Shown: piece after piece, positions 8,244-16,649 of the stretch
How positions within the stretch are numbered: position 1 is the first letter of the stretch
Layout of the letters: the number at the start of each line of letters is the position of its first letter
Assembly: GCA_965267535.1 (NCBI GenBank)
Contig: OZ254082.1
Location: forward strand, 1,798,001-1,862,000
Reading direction: 5' to 3'
Source of the DNA: CAXBNB01 sp965267535
GTDB lineage: Bacteria; Bacteroidota; Bacteroidia; Cytophagales; Cyclobacteriaceae
DNA length: 64,000 bases
Translations under genes and position numbers: made by a program
The notes under the pieces: generated by a model
Seen by the model: the letters and a program-made list of their open reading frames with translations, nothing else
What the model was told of the DNA's origin: nothing
Database searches by the model: none

Positions 8244-8963
8244 CTACCGCTTAAATCTTTTTACTTTTTGGATCGGCTTAAATCCGGAGGCGATTGTGTC
8301 GTTGACCGATTCAAAATAACTGATAATGACACGCTGAATAGTTGTATACGTGTTGGTCAGTGCTATTTCTATTTCACCGGGGCTCATCCAGCGCACTACT
8401 TCTATACCTTCCTCTTTCTGAGGTTTCATTTGTTCGTCGTTGAGGCAGTGCATCATATACCAGTGTGTGCGCTTGAGCACATACTTGTTGTTGTGCAGGT
8501 AGGTATGCCAGGTCGACCCTATTTTGTCCTGTATGGCTACCTTTACACCGGTTTCTTCTTCTACCTCACGCAGCGATCCTTCTTTTTTGGTTTCCTCGTT
8601 TTCGAGTTTTCCCTTTGGTAGGTCCCATTTTCCTTTTCTGAATATCAGCAGTATTTTGTCGTCTTTTTTTACAATGCCCCCACCGGCTTCTACTATGTTA
8701 AATTTTGACTTCAGATAAGACACACTTTTTTTCTTGTCTTTTACCAGAATAAAAATTTTCTTGATTTTATCATGCCTTTTTTTGGTCATGATTTTAAGCA
8801 GGTCGTCTATCGCTTCCTTGTTTTTGTTTTGGATGAGCACCCTTCCTTTTAACTTGTTGATTGCTATAGCTTCATCACCTCCGGTAATCTCTACATCGTA
8901 GGATTTGTTTGTATGCTGTTTGTCGGTGATTTTAACGGGAATATCGTTGATGTAAATTCGCAT
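8244..8963 (-). CDS. NUDIX hydrolase
   Basis: A 239-aa protein whose C-terminal half (about residues 90-220) is a Nudix domain. The Nudix box reads G-x5-E-x7-REVEEETGV, starting at GKLENEE, so the catalytic glutamates are intact. The preceding GKWDLPKGK is also typical. The N-terminal 85 residues are lysine-rich and specific to a Bacteroidota subgroup as recalled; their role is unknown. Likely substrates are nucleoside diphosphate derivatives. The gene is divergent from pyrE and probably co-transcribed with ppa downstream. Confidence 0.9.
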   Translation of the reverse strand: MRIYINDIPVKITDKQHTNKSYDVEITGGDEAIAINKLKGRVLIQNKNKEAIDDLLKIMTKKRHDKIKKIFILVKDKKKSVSYLKSKFNIVEAGGGIVKKDDKILLIFRKGKWDLPKGKLENEETKKEGSLREVEEETGVKVAIQDKIGSTWHTYLHNNKYVLKRTHWYMMHCLNDEQMKPQKEEGIEVVRWMSPGEIEIALTNTYTTIQRVIISYFESVNDTIASGFKPIQKVKRFKR

Positions 8964-9200
8964 TGTCTGGTTGATGGTAAAAGGAAGAATAATGCCTTTA
9001 AAACGGTGCTGTTATTCCTATCAAGTCAGTGGGCTCCTGTTGTTTGTTGACAAAAGTGTAAAGTTATATCATTGTTTTGAAAGCCTGAAGGTACAAAAGA
9101 GCCTCCTTTGGCTAACAGGCCGCTAATGTATAGAATTTTTACCTGTCAGAGAGAAGAAAATATTACTAATTTAGCGGTCGAAAAATTTAACAATCATTGC

Positions 9201-9830
9201 ATGGATATCAAAAACCACATCGCTACAGAATTACTCAAAATAGAAGCCATTAAGTTACAACCTGCAGACCCTTTTACCTGGAGTTCGGGTTGGAAGTCGC
9301 CGATCTACTGCGACAACAGAATGACGCTTTCTTATCCTGATTTGCGCACTGTTATCAAAAACGGTTTTAAAGAAGAAATAATCAGGCGCTATCCGGGAGT
9401 AGAGGCCATAGCAGGAGTGGCTACAGCCGGTATTCCACAGGGAGCTCTTGTGGCAGATGCTTTGGAGTTACCCTTTATTTATGTGCGATCCAAAGCCAAA
9501 GGGCATGGCATGACCAACCTGATAGAAGGTGAAGTGCGCCCGGGCCAAAAAGTGGTAGTTATAGAGGATTTGATCTCTACAGGAGGAAGTTCTATCAAAG
9601 CGGCTCTGGCATTGAGAGAGGCGGGTATAGAGGTGCTGGGGCTAGGAGCGATATTTACCTACGGTTTTCCTCATGCTGCGGCCAACTTTGCTGCCGAAGG
9701 ACTGGATTTCTTTACGTTGAGTGATTACACAGCCATGCTAAAGCCTGCTGTGGATATGGGATATGTAACCGATCAGGATTTGCAATCGCTCAACGACTGG
9801 CGTGAAAACCCTGAAGAGTGGGGGAAGTAG
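9201..9830 (+). CDS. pyrE: orotate phosphoribosyltransferase
   Basis: Joins orotate and PRPP to give OMP in pyrimidine synthesis. The ATG at 9201 was chosen because it gives 209 aa, the family length, and begins MDIKNHIATELLKI; an upstream TTG at 9108 would add an unlikely 31-residue tail. The PRPP loop VVVIEDLISTGGSS contains the acidic pair followed by STGG. KSPIYCDNR and RSKAKGHG are orotate/PRPP contacts. The 3' end faces the TIGR02757 gene with only 4 bp between the stops. Confidence 0.95.
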   Translation: MDIKNHIATELLKIEAIKLQPADPFTWSSGWKSPIYCDNRMTLSYPDLRTVIKNGFKEEIIRRYPGVEAIAGVATAGIPQGALVADALELPFIYVRSKAKGHGMTNLIEGEVRPGQKVVVIEDLISTGGSSIKAALALREAGIEVLGLGAIFTYGFPHAAANFAAEGLDFFTLSDYTAMLKPAVDMGYVTDQDLQSLNDWRENPEEWGK

Positions 9831-9834
9831 TTTA

Positions 9835-10611
9835 TTAAAACTGCTCGATTACACCCAGTCCAAACAAAGCAAAGTCATATTTCACAGGGTCCAGAGGATC
9901 AAACGATCGAAGGTTTTCGGTAAGTTCCTCGGCAGTTTGCCAGTCGGTTTGCTTGCGTTGAATCAGTCCCAGCTTACGGGCAATTCGATCTACATGCACA
10001 TCGCAGGGGCATATCAGTGCTGCCGGGGGGATGTTTTTCCATAGGCCAAAATCCACACCGGAGTTGTCTTGTCTCACCATCCAGCGCAGGTACATGTTTA
10101 TGCGTTTGCAGGCAGACTTATTGGCTGGTGTGGATATGTGCTTGCGTGTGCGATCGGGAGCATCGGGCAAGGAGAAGAAGTATTCTCTGAAATGGGTCAA
10201 AGCGGCTTTCATGTCGAAACTGCCGGAAGCAGGTGCGTTTAGAAATGCAGCTTCGAGCGAGTGGTGTCGGCTGTAGTGGTGTTTGAGAAAAGCGATGAAA
10301 TAGAGTGTGTCGGTGGCATTGAAAGTGCGGTGCTTAAAATCCAGAAAAGGCCTGAGGTCATCATCCTGATGGCTGGTAATGAATTCATGAGGTGCATTGT
10401 CCATCATTTCCAGTAGAGCGGTGCATTTATTGATGATGGTTTTGCGCTGACCCCACGCTAAAATAGCAGCAAAGAAGCCGGCTATTTCTATATCCTGAGG
10501 CTTAGTAAACCGGTGAGGGATACAAATAGGGTCGTCTGCAATAAATCCCGGAGTGTTAAACTCCCGTACTTTCTGATCCAGAAAGGCTTTTAGGTCTGAC
10601 GTGTTACTCAT
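9835..10611 (-). CDS. TIGR02757 family protein (DUF2400)
   Basis: A 258-aa cytoplasmic protein matching the TIGR02757/DUF2400 family as recalled: IAGFFAAILAWGQRKTI near residue 45, and a C-terminal CDVHVDRIARKLG segment that resembles a DNA-glycosylase-like helix-hairpin region. The biochemical function is unknown. Its start overlaps the end of the LysM gene by 8 bp, and that gene overlaps the one upstream, so all three form a tight operon on the minus strand. Confidence 0.88.
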   Translation of the reverse strand: MSNTSDLKAFLDQKVREFNTPGFIADDPICIPHRFTKPQDIEIAGFFAAILAWGQRKTIINKCTALLEMMDNAPHEFITSHQDDDLRPFLDFKHRTFNATDTLYFIAFLKHHYSRHHSLEAAFLNAPASGSFDMKAALTHFREYFFSLPDAPDRTRKHISTPANKSACKRINMYLRWMVRQDNSGVDFGLWKNIPPAALICPCDVHVDRIARKLGLIQRKQTDWQTAEELTENLRSFDPLDPVKYDFALFGLGVIEQF

Positions 10612-11728
10612 TGTCTTTTACGTACCCTATTTCTACAGGAACTCTGGCGTCCAGTGCTTTTAGTTTTTTGTAAGCCGCATCGCTTAGCCGTATGAGTACA
10701 TTTCTATTGATGCCGGTTTCGGGGAGTTTGCCGACTACCCGGGCAAAAATGGATTGGTTGTTCATCTGATTTTTTACTTCTATCAACGTGCCTATTCTCG
10801 CCGTGCGGTGTAGCGCCAGGTATTTTCGGGTGCCATCGGACCGGTGTATTTTCATAGCAAAACCTTCTTCGATGGTCTTATTTAAGCTTCCCACTTTTTC
10901 TACCCGTTCTTTGAAGCGACTATTGTCAGTAGATACATACAGCGTGTCAATGGGCTTTTTTTCTTCTTCTACCACCTCTTCTACATCATCTATAGCCTCT
11001 TCTTGCTCCGGTATTTCTACCAATGTAGGGGTGGAAGTAGTGTCTTTGGTCTGTCCTTTTTTCTTAGTTTTATTTATCACCAATTCCTGACCAATGCTAA
11101 GAGCATTTGATTGGAGCTTGTTCCATTTTTTGAGCTGATCGGTGGTTACTTCGTATTTTCGGGCAATACTGTAGAGCGTTTCCGATGCTGCCACACTGTG
11201 AATAGTTTCATTTCCGGAAGCAGCATTATTTGGTAATGTTTCCTGCACGTCGTTTGTATTATCCGCTAAAGCGGGAGCAGGAGGTAGTTTTTCCGGTGTG
11301 TTTTTATAGCCTACTACCAGTGTGTCGCCTAGCGAAAGTGCCGTAGACGAAAGTTTGTTCATCTGCATGAGCGAGTCCACAGATGTATTGTAGAGTCGGG
11401 AGATACTGTAGAAGGTATCACCGGCAGCCACAATGTGGAACTGACTGTGAGCATCGGGCTTTGGGCTGGCAGCAGTTCGGGTAGGGTAGGGTATGCTGAG
11501 CAGCTGATCTATGGCCAGTCCTCCCAATTCGGGATTAGCCTGTTTGAGTTGGTCTACCGTAACTCCATAGCGCCTGGATATGCCAAAAAGAGTCTCCTTC
11601 GCTTCTACTTTATGAATGATAAATTGTTTACCATCTTTTTCTTCCAGCCTCAGAGAATCCAGCGTAGCGGCATAGGTAGTGCTGCACGCTACTAACATCA
11701 AAATGGTTACCAATTCTTTACACCTCAT
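10604..11728 (-). CDS. LysM-domain protein with C-terminal RlpA-like barrel
   Basis: An exported peptidoglycan-binding protein of 374 aa. A signal peptide ends near TTYAA. Three LysM domains follow at about residues 35-82, 97-140 and 177-222 (ETLFGISRRYGV, DTFYSISRLYNT, ETLYSIARKYEV). An acidic linker (EEAIDDVEEVVEEE) leads to a C-terminal domain with HRTARIGTLIEV and KLPETGINRNVLIRLS, which resembles the RlpA-type double-psi beta-barrel. It may bind or trim the cell wall. It is the middle gene of a three-gene overlapping operon. Confidence 0.9.
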   Translation of the reverse strand: MRCKELVTILMLVACSTTYAATLDSLRLEEKDGKQFIIHKVEAKETLFGISRRYGVTVDQLKQANPELGGLAIDQLLSIPYPTRTAASPKPDAHSQFHIVAAGDTFYSISRLYNTSVDSLMQMNKLSSTALSLGDTLVVGYKNTPEKLPPAPALADNTNDVQETLPNNAASGNETIHSVAASETLYSIARKYEVTTDQLKKWNKLQSNALSIGQELVINKTKKKGQTKDTTSTPTLVEIPEQEEAIDDVEEVVEEEKKPIDTLYVSTDNSRFKERVEKVGSLNKTIEEGFAMKIHRSDGTRKYLALHRTARIGTLIEVKNQMNNQSIFARVVGKLPETGINRNVLIRLSDAAYKKLKALDARVPVEIGYVKDNE

Positions 11729-12488
11729 AAATGTTCAATGTCGTTTTGTGGGTAATACAAATTATTTTGTTTTCCAGTGCAAAAAAAGTGTCTTTTCCTA
11801 TTCCCTGTAGGTTTTTGCCAAGGTTTATTTGTTCCTTTATTTCTCCTTTTCTATTGAGAATAAGTAGTTCGTTGGTCAATCCTTTGCCTTCCATATAGTA
11901 GTATGAAATGACAAGTGCAGCATCCAGCTCCATGTATTCACAACATATCCGGGCTTCATGTCCGGTCAGGTTGGCTATGTGCTGTTCAAACCACTTGAAA
12001 TGCTTGCTGTTTTCAGGATAGAAAAACGGGAACGATTCCTTTTTATTCAACACACCGGTTACTTTTTTTTCATCGTCAACAACCACGCCATTTTTAATAT
12101 CCCAGTACGAAAACCTGTTTTCAAAGTGCGGATGTGGAGCCTTCAGGTGATTACCTACTACTTCCAATACCTGAAAATCAGCCTTTTCCCAGGCTATTTC
12201 CCTGCGGTAAAAATCAAAACTGATGGCAGCCGCATGATCTGGATTTTTGCCGTCACTGTATTCGTTGAGCAGCAGGCGATCTGAGGTTATGGCTTTTAGT
12301 ACCAGTGTTTTACTGGGCTTTATAGATAGTTTTTCCTGCAGGATTTCCTTTTTCTCAAGATCGATGATCTGATAATGGGGAACTCCATCGCCAGGAACTA
12401 CAAATTCAAGGCACAACAATTCATTGTTGGTTGTGCTTTTGATGGATCGGATAATACCCGGAAGGGTTGAAGAAAGCAGTAAAGCCAA
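11718..12488 (-). CDS. hypothetical protein, DUF4905-like
   Basis: A 256-aa protein with no signal peptide and no membrane helix, rich in beta-strand, resembling DUF4905 proteins of Bacteroidota as recalled. The frame holds no ATG near its beginning; the TTG at 12488 gives MALLLSS and is the most likely start, although the frame stays open further upstream. The 3' end overlaps the LysM gene by 11 bp, so the two are probably co-translated. The function is unknown. Confidence 0.72.
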   Translation of the reverse strand: MALLLSSTLPGIIRSIKSTTNNELLCLEFVVPGDGVPHYQIIDLEKKEILQEKLSIKPSKTLVLKAITSDRLLLNEYSDGKNPDHAAAISFDFYRREIAWEKADFQVLEVVGNHLKAPHPHFENRFSYWDIKNGVVVDDEKKVTGVLNKKESFPFFYPENSKHFKWFEQHIANLTGHEARICCEYMELDAALVISYYYMEGKGLTNELLILNRKGEIKEQINLGKNLQGIGKDTFFALENKIICITHKTTLNIYEV

Positions 12489-12615
12489 ATTTTTTATAAT
12501 TATGGGATTGACTAATACTAACCTGAAACCATTACTTTTACAGAGCAGTTAGCAGTCAAAAGTGGTACTTGTATTTTCTGCAAAAATAAGTGAATAATCA
12601 TTCCTACATAATCCT

Positions 12616-13983
12616 ATGGATATTCTATTGAAGTGTGTAACAAATAAGTGGATACTGGCCGGACTGGTCATGTGCGCTGCTGTACTGGGAGTGGATGCTC
12701 AGAATAGTGAAAAGAAGCCCCTTGTACTTAAAATGACCATTGACAGTGAGATAGACCCTCGTACAAACCGCTACTCAGAGTTGGCTTTGGAAAAAGCCCG
12801 CGAACTGGAGGCCGATTATGTAATCATAGAGATGGATACCTATGGGGGTGCTCTCAACGATGCTGATGATATACGTACAAGGGTTATGGAATTTGAAGCA
12901 CCTATTTATGTATATATCAACAAAGATGCCGCATCGGCCGGAGCACTTATATCCATAGCCTGCGATAGTATATATATGGCTAAGGGAGCCAGTATAGGGG
13001 CTGCCACGGTGGTTACTGCAGACGGCACAGCTGCCCCCGACAAATACCAGTCGTATATGCGCTCGATAATGCGCTCCACGGCAGAGGCCAATGGTAGAGA
13101 TCCTCGCATAGCCGAAGCTATGGTGGATCAAAACATAGAAGTAGATAGTGTTTCGCAAGCAGGGCAGGTAATTACCTTTTCTACTCAGGAAGCCATCAAA
13201 CACGGCTACTGTGAAGCTCAGGTGACCGGTATCGATGAAATCATGGAAAGAGCTGGCGAGCCCGAATACGAATTGTATGAGTATTCACTTAGTGGTACCG
13301 ATAAGTTGATTCAGGTGTTTTTAAACCCTTTTTTGAGCGGTATCCTGATTATGATTATCCTGGGAGGGATTTATTTTGAGCTACAAACCCCGGGCGTTGG
13401 GTTTCCTATATTGGCTGCATTGGTAGCCCTGATTTTGTATTTTATCCCTTACTACCTCAATGGCCTGGCCGAAAACTGGGAAATTGTACTCTTTTTTGTG
13501 GGACTGCTACTCATTATTTTAGAGGTGTTTGTCATTCCAGGATTCGGAGTGGCAGGCATAGCCGGCATTACGCTATCGGTAGCTTCTTTGGTGTTGGTTA
13601 TGCTCAACAACGACGTATTTGATTTCTCATTTGTAAACTCTTCGCGACTGGCTACCGCATTGTTTACCACCCTGGTGGCCTTTGGAGGGGCAGTTGTACT
13701 CATGTTTATAGGAGGAGTTCGCCTTACCAGCACCAACATGTTTAAGCGTGTAGCCCTGCAGGGTGAGATGACAAAGGAACTGGGCTATACTTCCAATTTC
13801 AAAAAAGAAACGTATACAGGAAAAAAAGGGGTAGCATATACTATCTTGCGCCCCAGTGGCAAGGTAATGATCGACGGAGAATTGTATGACGCCTACACAC
13901 GAGGAGAATATATCGAAAAGGACACAGCAGTGGAGGTGATTTCCGATGAAGGCACATCCCTGAAGGTAAAATCCATAGCATAA
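12616..13983 (+). CDS. NfeD-type membrane serine protease (ClpP-class)
   Basis: A 455-aa membrane protein combining three parts. A signal peptide or anchor (residues 1-28) is followed by a ClpP/SppA-like protease domain with the presumed catalytic serine in DAASAGAL, and then by about five membrane helices (residues about 230-380). The soluble NfeD-type OB fold with GKKGVAYTILRPSGKV forms the C-terminus. Relatives cleave stomatin-type membrane proteins and are thought to work in membrane quality control; no stomatin gene is seen next to it here. kdsB starts 2 bp after its stop. Confidence 0.92.
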   Translation: MDILLKCVTNKWILAGLVMCAAVLGVDAQNSEKKPLVLKMTIDSEIDPRTNRYSELALEKARELEADYVIIEMDTYGGALNDADDIRTRVMEFEAPIYVYINKDAASAGALISIACDSIYMAKGASIGAATVVTADGTAAPDKYQSYMRSIMRSTAEANGRDPRIAEAMVDQNIEVDSVSQAGQVITFSTQEAIKHGYCEAQVTGIDEIMERAGEPEYELYEYSLSGTDKLIQVFLNPFLSGILIMIILGGIYFELQTPGVGFPILAALVALILYFIPYYLNGLAENWEIVLFFVGLLLIILEVFVIPGFGVAGIAGITLSVASLVLVMLNNDVFDFSFVNSSRLATALFTTLVAFGGAVVLMFIGGVRLTSTNMFKRVALQGEMTKELGYTSNFKKETYTGKKGVAYTILRPSGKVMIDGELYDAYTRGEYIEKDTAVEVISDEGTSLKVKSIA

Positions 13984-13985
13984 AG

Positions 13986-14744
13986 ATGAAGATATTAGGA
14001 GTGATTCCGGCAAGGTATGCGTCCAGCCGGTTTCCGGGCAAGTGCCTGGTGGAAATAGAAGGGAAAACCATGGTGAGGCGTGTGTATGAGCAGGCCTGTA
14101 AGTCGCCATCGCTCGATAGGGTAGTGGTAGCTACCGATGATCAGCGCATTTACGATGAGATTACCCGGCACGGTGGCGAAGCACTAATGACCGGAGCGCA
14201 TCACCGCAACGGTACAGAACGCTGTGCTGAAGTACTCGAAAAGCTAGGAGGAGAGTACGATTACCTGCTCAATATACAGGGAGACGAGCCTTTTATTAAT
14301 CCCGATCAGATAGATATACTTGCTTCCTGCCTCGACGGAAATACAGAGCTGGGCACGCTCATTCGCCACGAAACAGACATGGATATGCTCCTGAGCCCCA
14401 CTGAAATGAAAGTGGTGGTAAATAAAAACAAAGAAGCACTGTATTTTAGCCGTTCGGTTATCCCTTTTGTAAGGGATGTAGATCAGACCAACTGGGCAAA
14501 AAAGCATGCCTTTTACCTCCATATTGGTATATATGCCTACCGAGCAGATATTTTGCCACAACTGGTGAAGCTGCCCCCCGGAATCCTTGAAACTGCCGAG
14601 TCGCTCGAGCAACTGCGCTGGATGGAAAATGGCTACACTATAAAAGTAGCAGAAACCACTCACGAATCATTTATGATAGATACACCCGAAGACCTTCAGG
14701 TAGCATTGGATCATTTTTCGGAAAAGGGAGAGTCCTTGCCGTAA
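13986..14744 (+). CDS. kdsB: 3-deoxy-manno-octulosonate cytidylyltransferase
   Basis: Activates KDO with CTP to CMP-KDO for the lipopolysaccharide core; soluble. The 252-aa length fits. MKILGVIPARYASSRFPGK is the nucleotide-binding signature, followed by TGAHHRNGTERCAEV and NIQGDEPFI, the Mg/CTP-binding aspartate region. The gene begins 2 bp after the NfeD-type gene, so they are likely co-transcribed. Repeat copy B starts 30 bp downstream. Confidence 0.96.
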   Translation: MKILGVIPARYASSRFPGKCLVEIEGKTMVRRVYEQACKSPSLDRVVVATDDQRIYDEITRHGGEALMTGAHHRNGTERCAEVLEKLGGEYDYLLNIQGDEPFINPDQIDILASCLDGNTELGTLIRHETDMDMLLSPTEMKVVVNKNKEALYFSRSVIPFVRDVDQTNWAKKHAFYLHIGIYAYRADILPQLVKLPPGILETAESLEQLRWMENGYTIKVAETTHESFMIDTPEDLQVALDHFSEKGESLP

Positions 14745-14773
14745 TCTGTTTACCTCCGGGATGTTTCTGAGGG

Positions 14774-15048
14774 TAACGTTCAAAGGATTGCTTGTTGATG
14801 TTATATCGCTCGGAAATCGTGCATTTTGCTCAAATAGCTTGTGTCAAATATAAAAACTGTTTTGTCAAGTCGAGTTAAGGGGGGCGACACCTGACAGGTT
14901 TCTATCTTTTCAACTGGCGTAAGTTAGGCTTTTGTGGTCATTAAACCTGTCAGGTTTTAGCTGTTGGCGAATTTGACAAAGTAGCTTAAAAACTGCTTTA
15001 AATCGCTTGGCCTTCATGTACAAATAAATGTGTTTCTCAGCAGAGCCT
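14774..15048 (+). repeat. dispersed intergenic repeat, copy B (longest)
   Basis: About 275 bp lying between kdsB and the SnoaL-like gene, alignable with 2538-2774. It contains CCTGACAGGTTT at 14890-14901 and the palindrome AAACCTGTCAGGTTT at 14943-14957. The 44-bp stretch between these motifs is absent from copy A and is the part found inverted at 632-694. No coding potential is shared between copies. The rest of 14745-15217 shows no gene. Confidence 0.85.
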
Positions 15049-15186
15049 ATTTCAATGCGTTGACTGACATCACTAGTGTGCCAGCCGGAAGAGGGGATGA
15101 CTTTATGCGTACTGTGACCTTTTTCGCCTAAACTCCGAATGCAGGTGTTTCTCTCAAGAGCCTGGTTAGGTTGGTTCAGGTTTTCT

Positions 15187-15194
15187 TATCTTTG
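15187..15194 (+). promoter_or_regulatory. possible -7 box of a Bacteroidota promoter
   Basis: TATCTTTG matches TAnnTTTG and lies 23 bp before the ATG at 15218. No clear TTG at the -33 position was found, so the call is weak. Confidence 0.3.
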
Positions 15195-15217
15195 GTACAG
15201 ACCAAAACTACATCTAT

Positions 15218-15700
15218 ATGAAACCAACTACTTTATTGCTATTGCTGGGAATGATCCCTTTGTTTGTGCAGGCACAGATTCCTATTCTTGATGCCAGAAA
15301 AGAGGTGAACGCCTTGCTGGATCAGTGGCACAAAGATGCTGCAAGTGCAGATTTTGAATCTTATTTTGATAAAATGGCCGATGATAGTCGGTTTCTGGGC
15401 ACGGACGAAACAGAGCGATGGACAAAGGCGGAGTTTATGGCCTATGCCAAAGATGCATTTGACAACAAGCGTACCTGGGAATTTATTCCGTCAGAGAGAA
15501 AGCTTACCGTAGAAAAAGGCCTTAAGTTTGCATGGTTCGATGAGCAGCTCACTACATGGATGGGGCCTTGCAGAGGTTCCGGAGTATTGATTCGTACCGA
15601 TGACGGGTGGAAAATTGCCCAATACAATCTGGCGGTTTTGGTGCCCAACGAAAAAATAAATGCCTATCTGGAACTAATAGGTAAACCAAAAAAAGAATAA
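15218..15700 (+). CDS. exported SnoaL/NTF2-like protein
   Basis: A 160-aa protein with a signal peptide (MKPTTLLLLLGMIPLFVQAQ) followed by a nuclear transport factor 2-like fold: helices with LLDQWHKDAASADFESYF, then FLGTDETERWTKAEF and a curved sheet ending in DDGWKIAQYNLAV. This pattern is the SnoaL_3 type. Such domains act either as small enzymes or as ligand-binding shells; the ligand is unknown. A 57-aa membrane protein begins directly after its stop codon. Confidence 0.88.
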   Translation: MKPTTLLLLLGMIPLFVQAQIPILDARKEVNALLDQWHKDAASADFESYFDKMADDSRFLGTDETERWTKAEFMAYAKDAFDNKRTWEFIPSERKLTVEKGLKFAWFDEQLTTWMGPCRGSGVLIRTDDGWKIAQYNLAVLVPNEKINAYLELIGKPKKE

Positions 15701-15874
15701 GTGGAAAAAGAAAAGTTGTTTAAAATCGTCTATTGGGTCTTGTTTGCCTGTGCTATTTGTTCGCTTTGGATTAGCCTGAGGTCTCAATTGTATGCTTTAG
15801 AGTACTCGCTTATAGCGGTAGTATTTTGGGTAGGAGCCTATTTTTTCAATAAGAAGTTTCTCACTAAAGAATAA
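15701..15874 (+). CDS. small two-helix membrane protein (57 aa)
   Basis: A GTG codon directly follows the TAA of the SnoaL-like gene and opens a 57-codon frame. The product begins VEKEKLFKIVYWVLF (fMet in vivo), has two hydrophobic stretches (about residues 8-25 and 33-49), a short polar loop and a lysine-rich tail. Zero spacing to the gene upstream suggests translational coupling. No family was recognised. It is short enough to be missed by automatic callers. Confidence 0.6.
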   Translation: MEKEKLFKIVYWVLFACAICSLWISLRSQLYALEYSLIAVVFWVGAYFFNKKFLTKE

Positions 15875-15982
15875 GCTTTTACAGGATCGAAAAGCCCTGC
15901 GAGGGTAAAGGTGTGCACTTGGTGTGCATTATCCTATACAAAGCCTGACATTTCTGAATATCTTCGATAAATTGCGCCGCGT

Positions 15983-16645
15983 ATGATACAAGGAGTAATA
16001 TTTGATATGGATGGGGTGATCATGGACAGTGAGCACCTACACTACAAGGTAGAAAAGGCTATTTTGAGCAACTTTGACGAACCCTTTCAGCCGGAAGACC
16101 ATGCACGTTTTGTAGGACAGACAACCCAGGATTTGTGGAAAGCGCTCTGTGCTGAGCGCAATCTTCCCCAGCCGCCCGAAGTGCTGGCTCTGCTCGACAA
16201 TGCGGACTATATGAAGGAACTGGAAAACGGTGATATTGAAGCCATAGAAGGTATAGTTCCTTTGCTGAAAAAACTGAAAGAAGAAGGGATCCCTATGGTG
16301 GTAGCTTCGTCGGCTATTCGAAAAAACATCGAAACGGTATTGGACAGGCTGGCTATTCGCTCTTACTTCAAGGGGTATGTAAGTGGGCAGGATGTGGAAA
16401 AAACTAAGCCTCATCCGGAAATATTTCAGCGAGCGGCAGCTATGATAGAAGTAGACCCTGCCAACTGCCTGATCATAGAAGATGCCCGGCACGGCGTAGA
16501 AGCAGCCAAAGCAGCAGGAGCTTTTTGCGTGGGCTACCGCAATAAAAACTCCGGCAATCAGGACTTGTCGAAAGCAGACATGATCGTAGATCGCATCGAT
16601 CAGATAGACCTAAACGAAATAAATCAAACCATAGAAAAGAACTAA
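15983..16645 (+). CDS. HAD-superfamily phosphatase (beta-phosphoglucomutase/sugar phosphatase type)
   Basis: A 220-aa HAD hydrolase. Motif I is DMDGVIMDSE (nucleophile and acid aspartates), motif II VVASSA, motif III lysine in KTKPHPEIF, and motif IV IEDARHG. The cap inserted after motif I is helical, as in subclass I enzymes such as beta-phosphoglucomutase and 2-deoxyglucose-6-phosphatase. It precedes pgi by 4 bp, which suggests a role on a hexose phosphate; the exact substrate is not evident. Confidence 0.93.
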   Translation: MIQGVIFDMDGVIMDSEHLHYKVEKAILSNFDEPFQPEDHARFVGQTTQDLWKALCAERNLPQPPEVLALLDNADYMKELENGDIEAIEGIVPLLKKLKEEGIPMVVASSAIRKNIETVLDRLAIRSYFKGYVSGQDVEKTKPHPEIFQRAAAMIEVDPANCLIIEDARHGVEAAKAAGAFCVGYRNKNSGNQDLSKADMIVDRIDQIDLNEINQTIEKN

Positions 16646-16649
16646 TTAC

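Noticed and set aside
9108..9200. N-terminal extension of pyrE from a TTG codon
   Set aside because: It would add 31 residues not found in orotate phosphoribosyltransferases; the ATG at 9201 gives the normal length.
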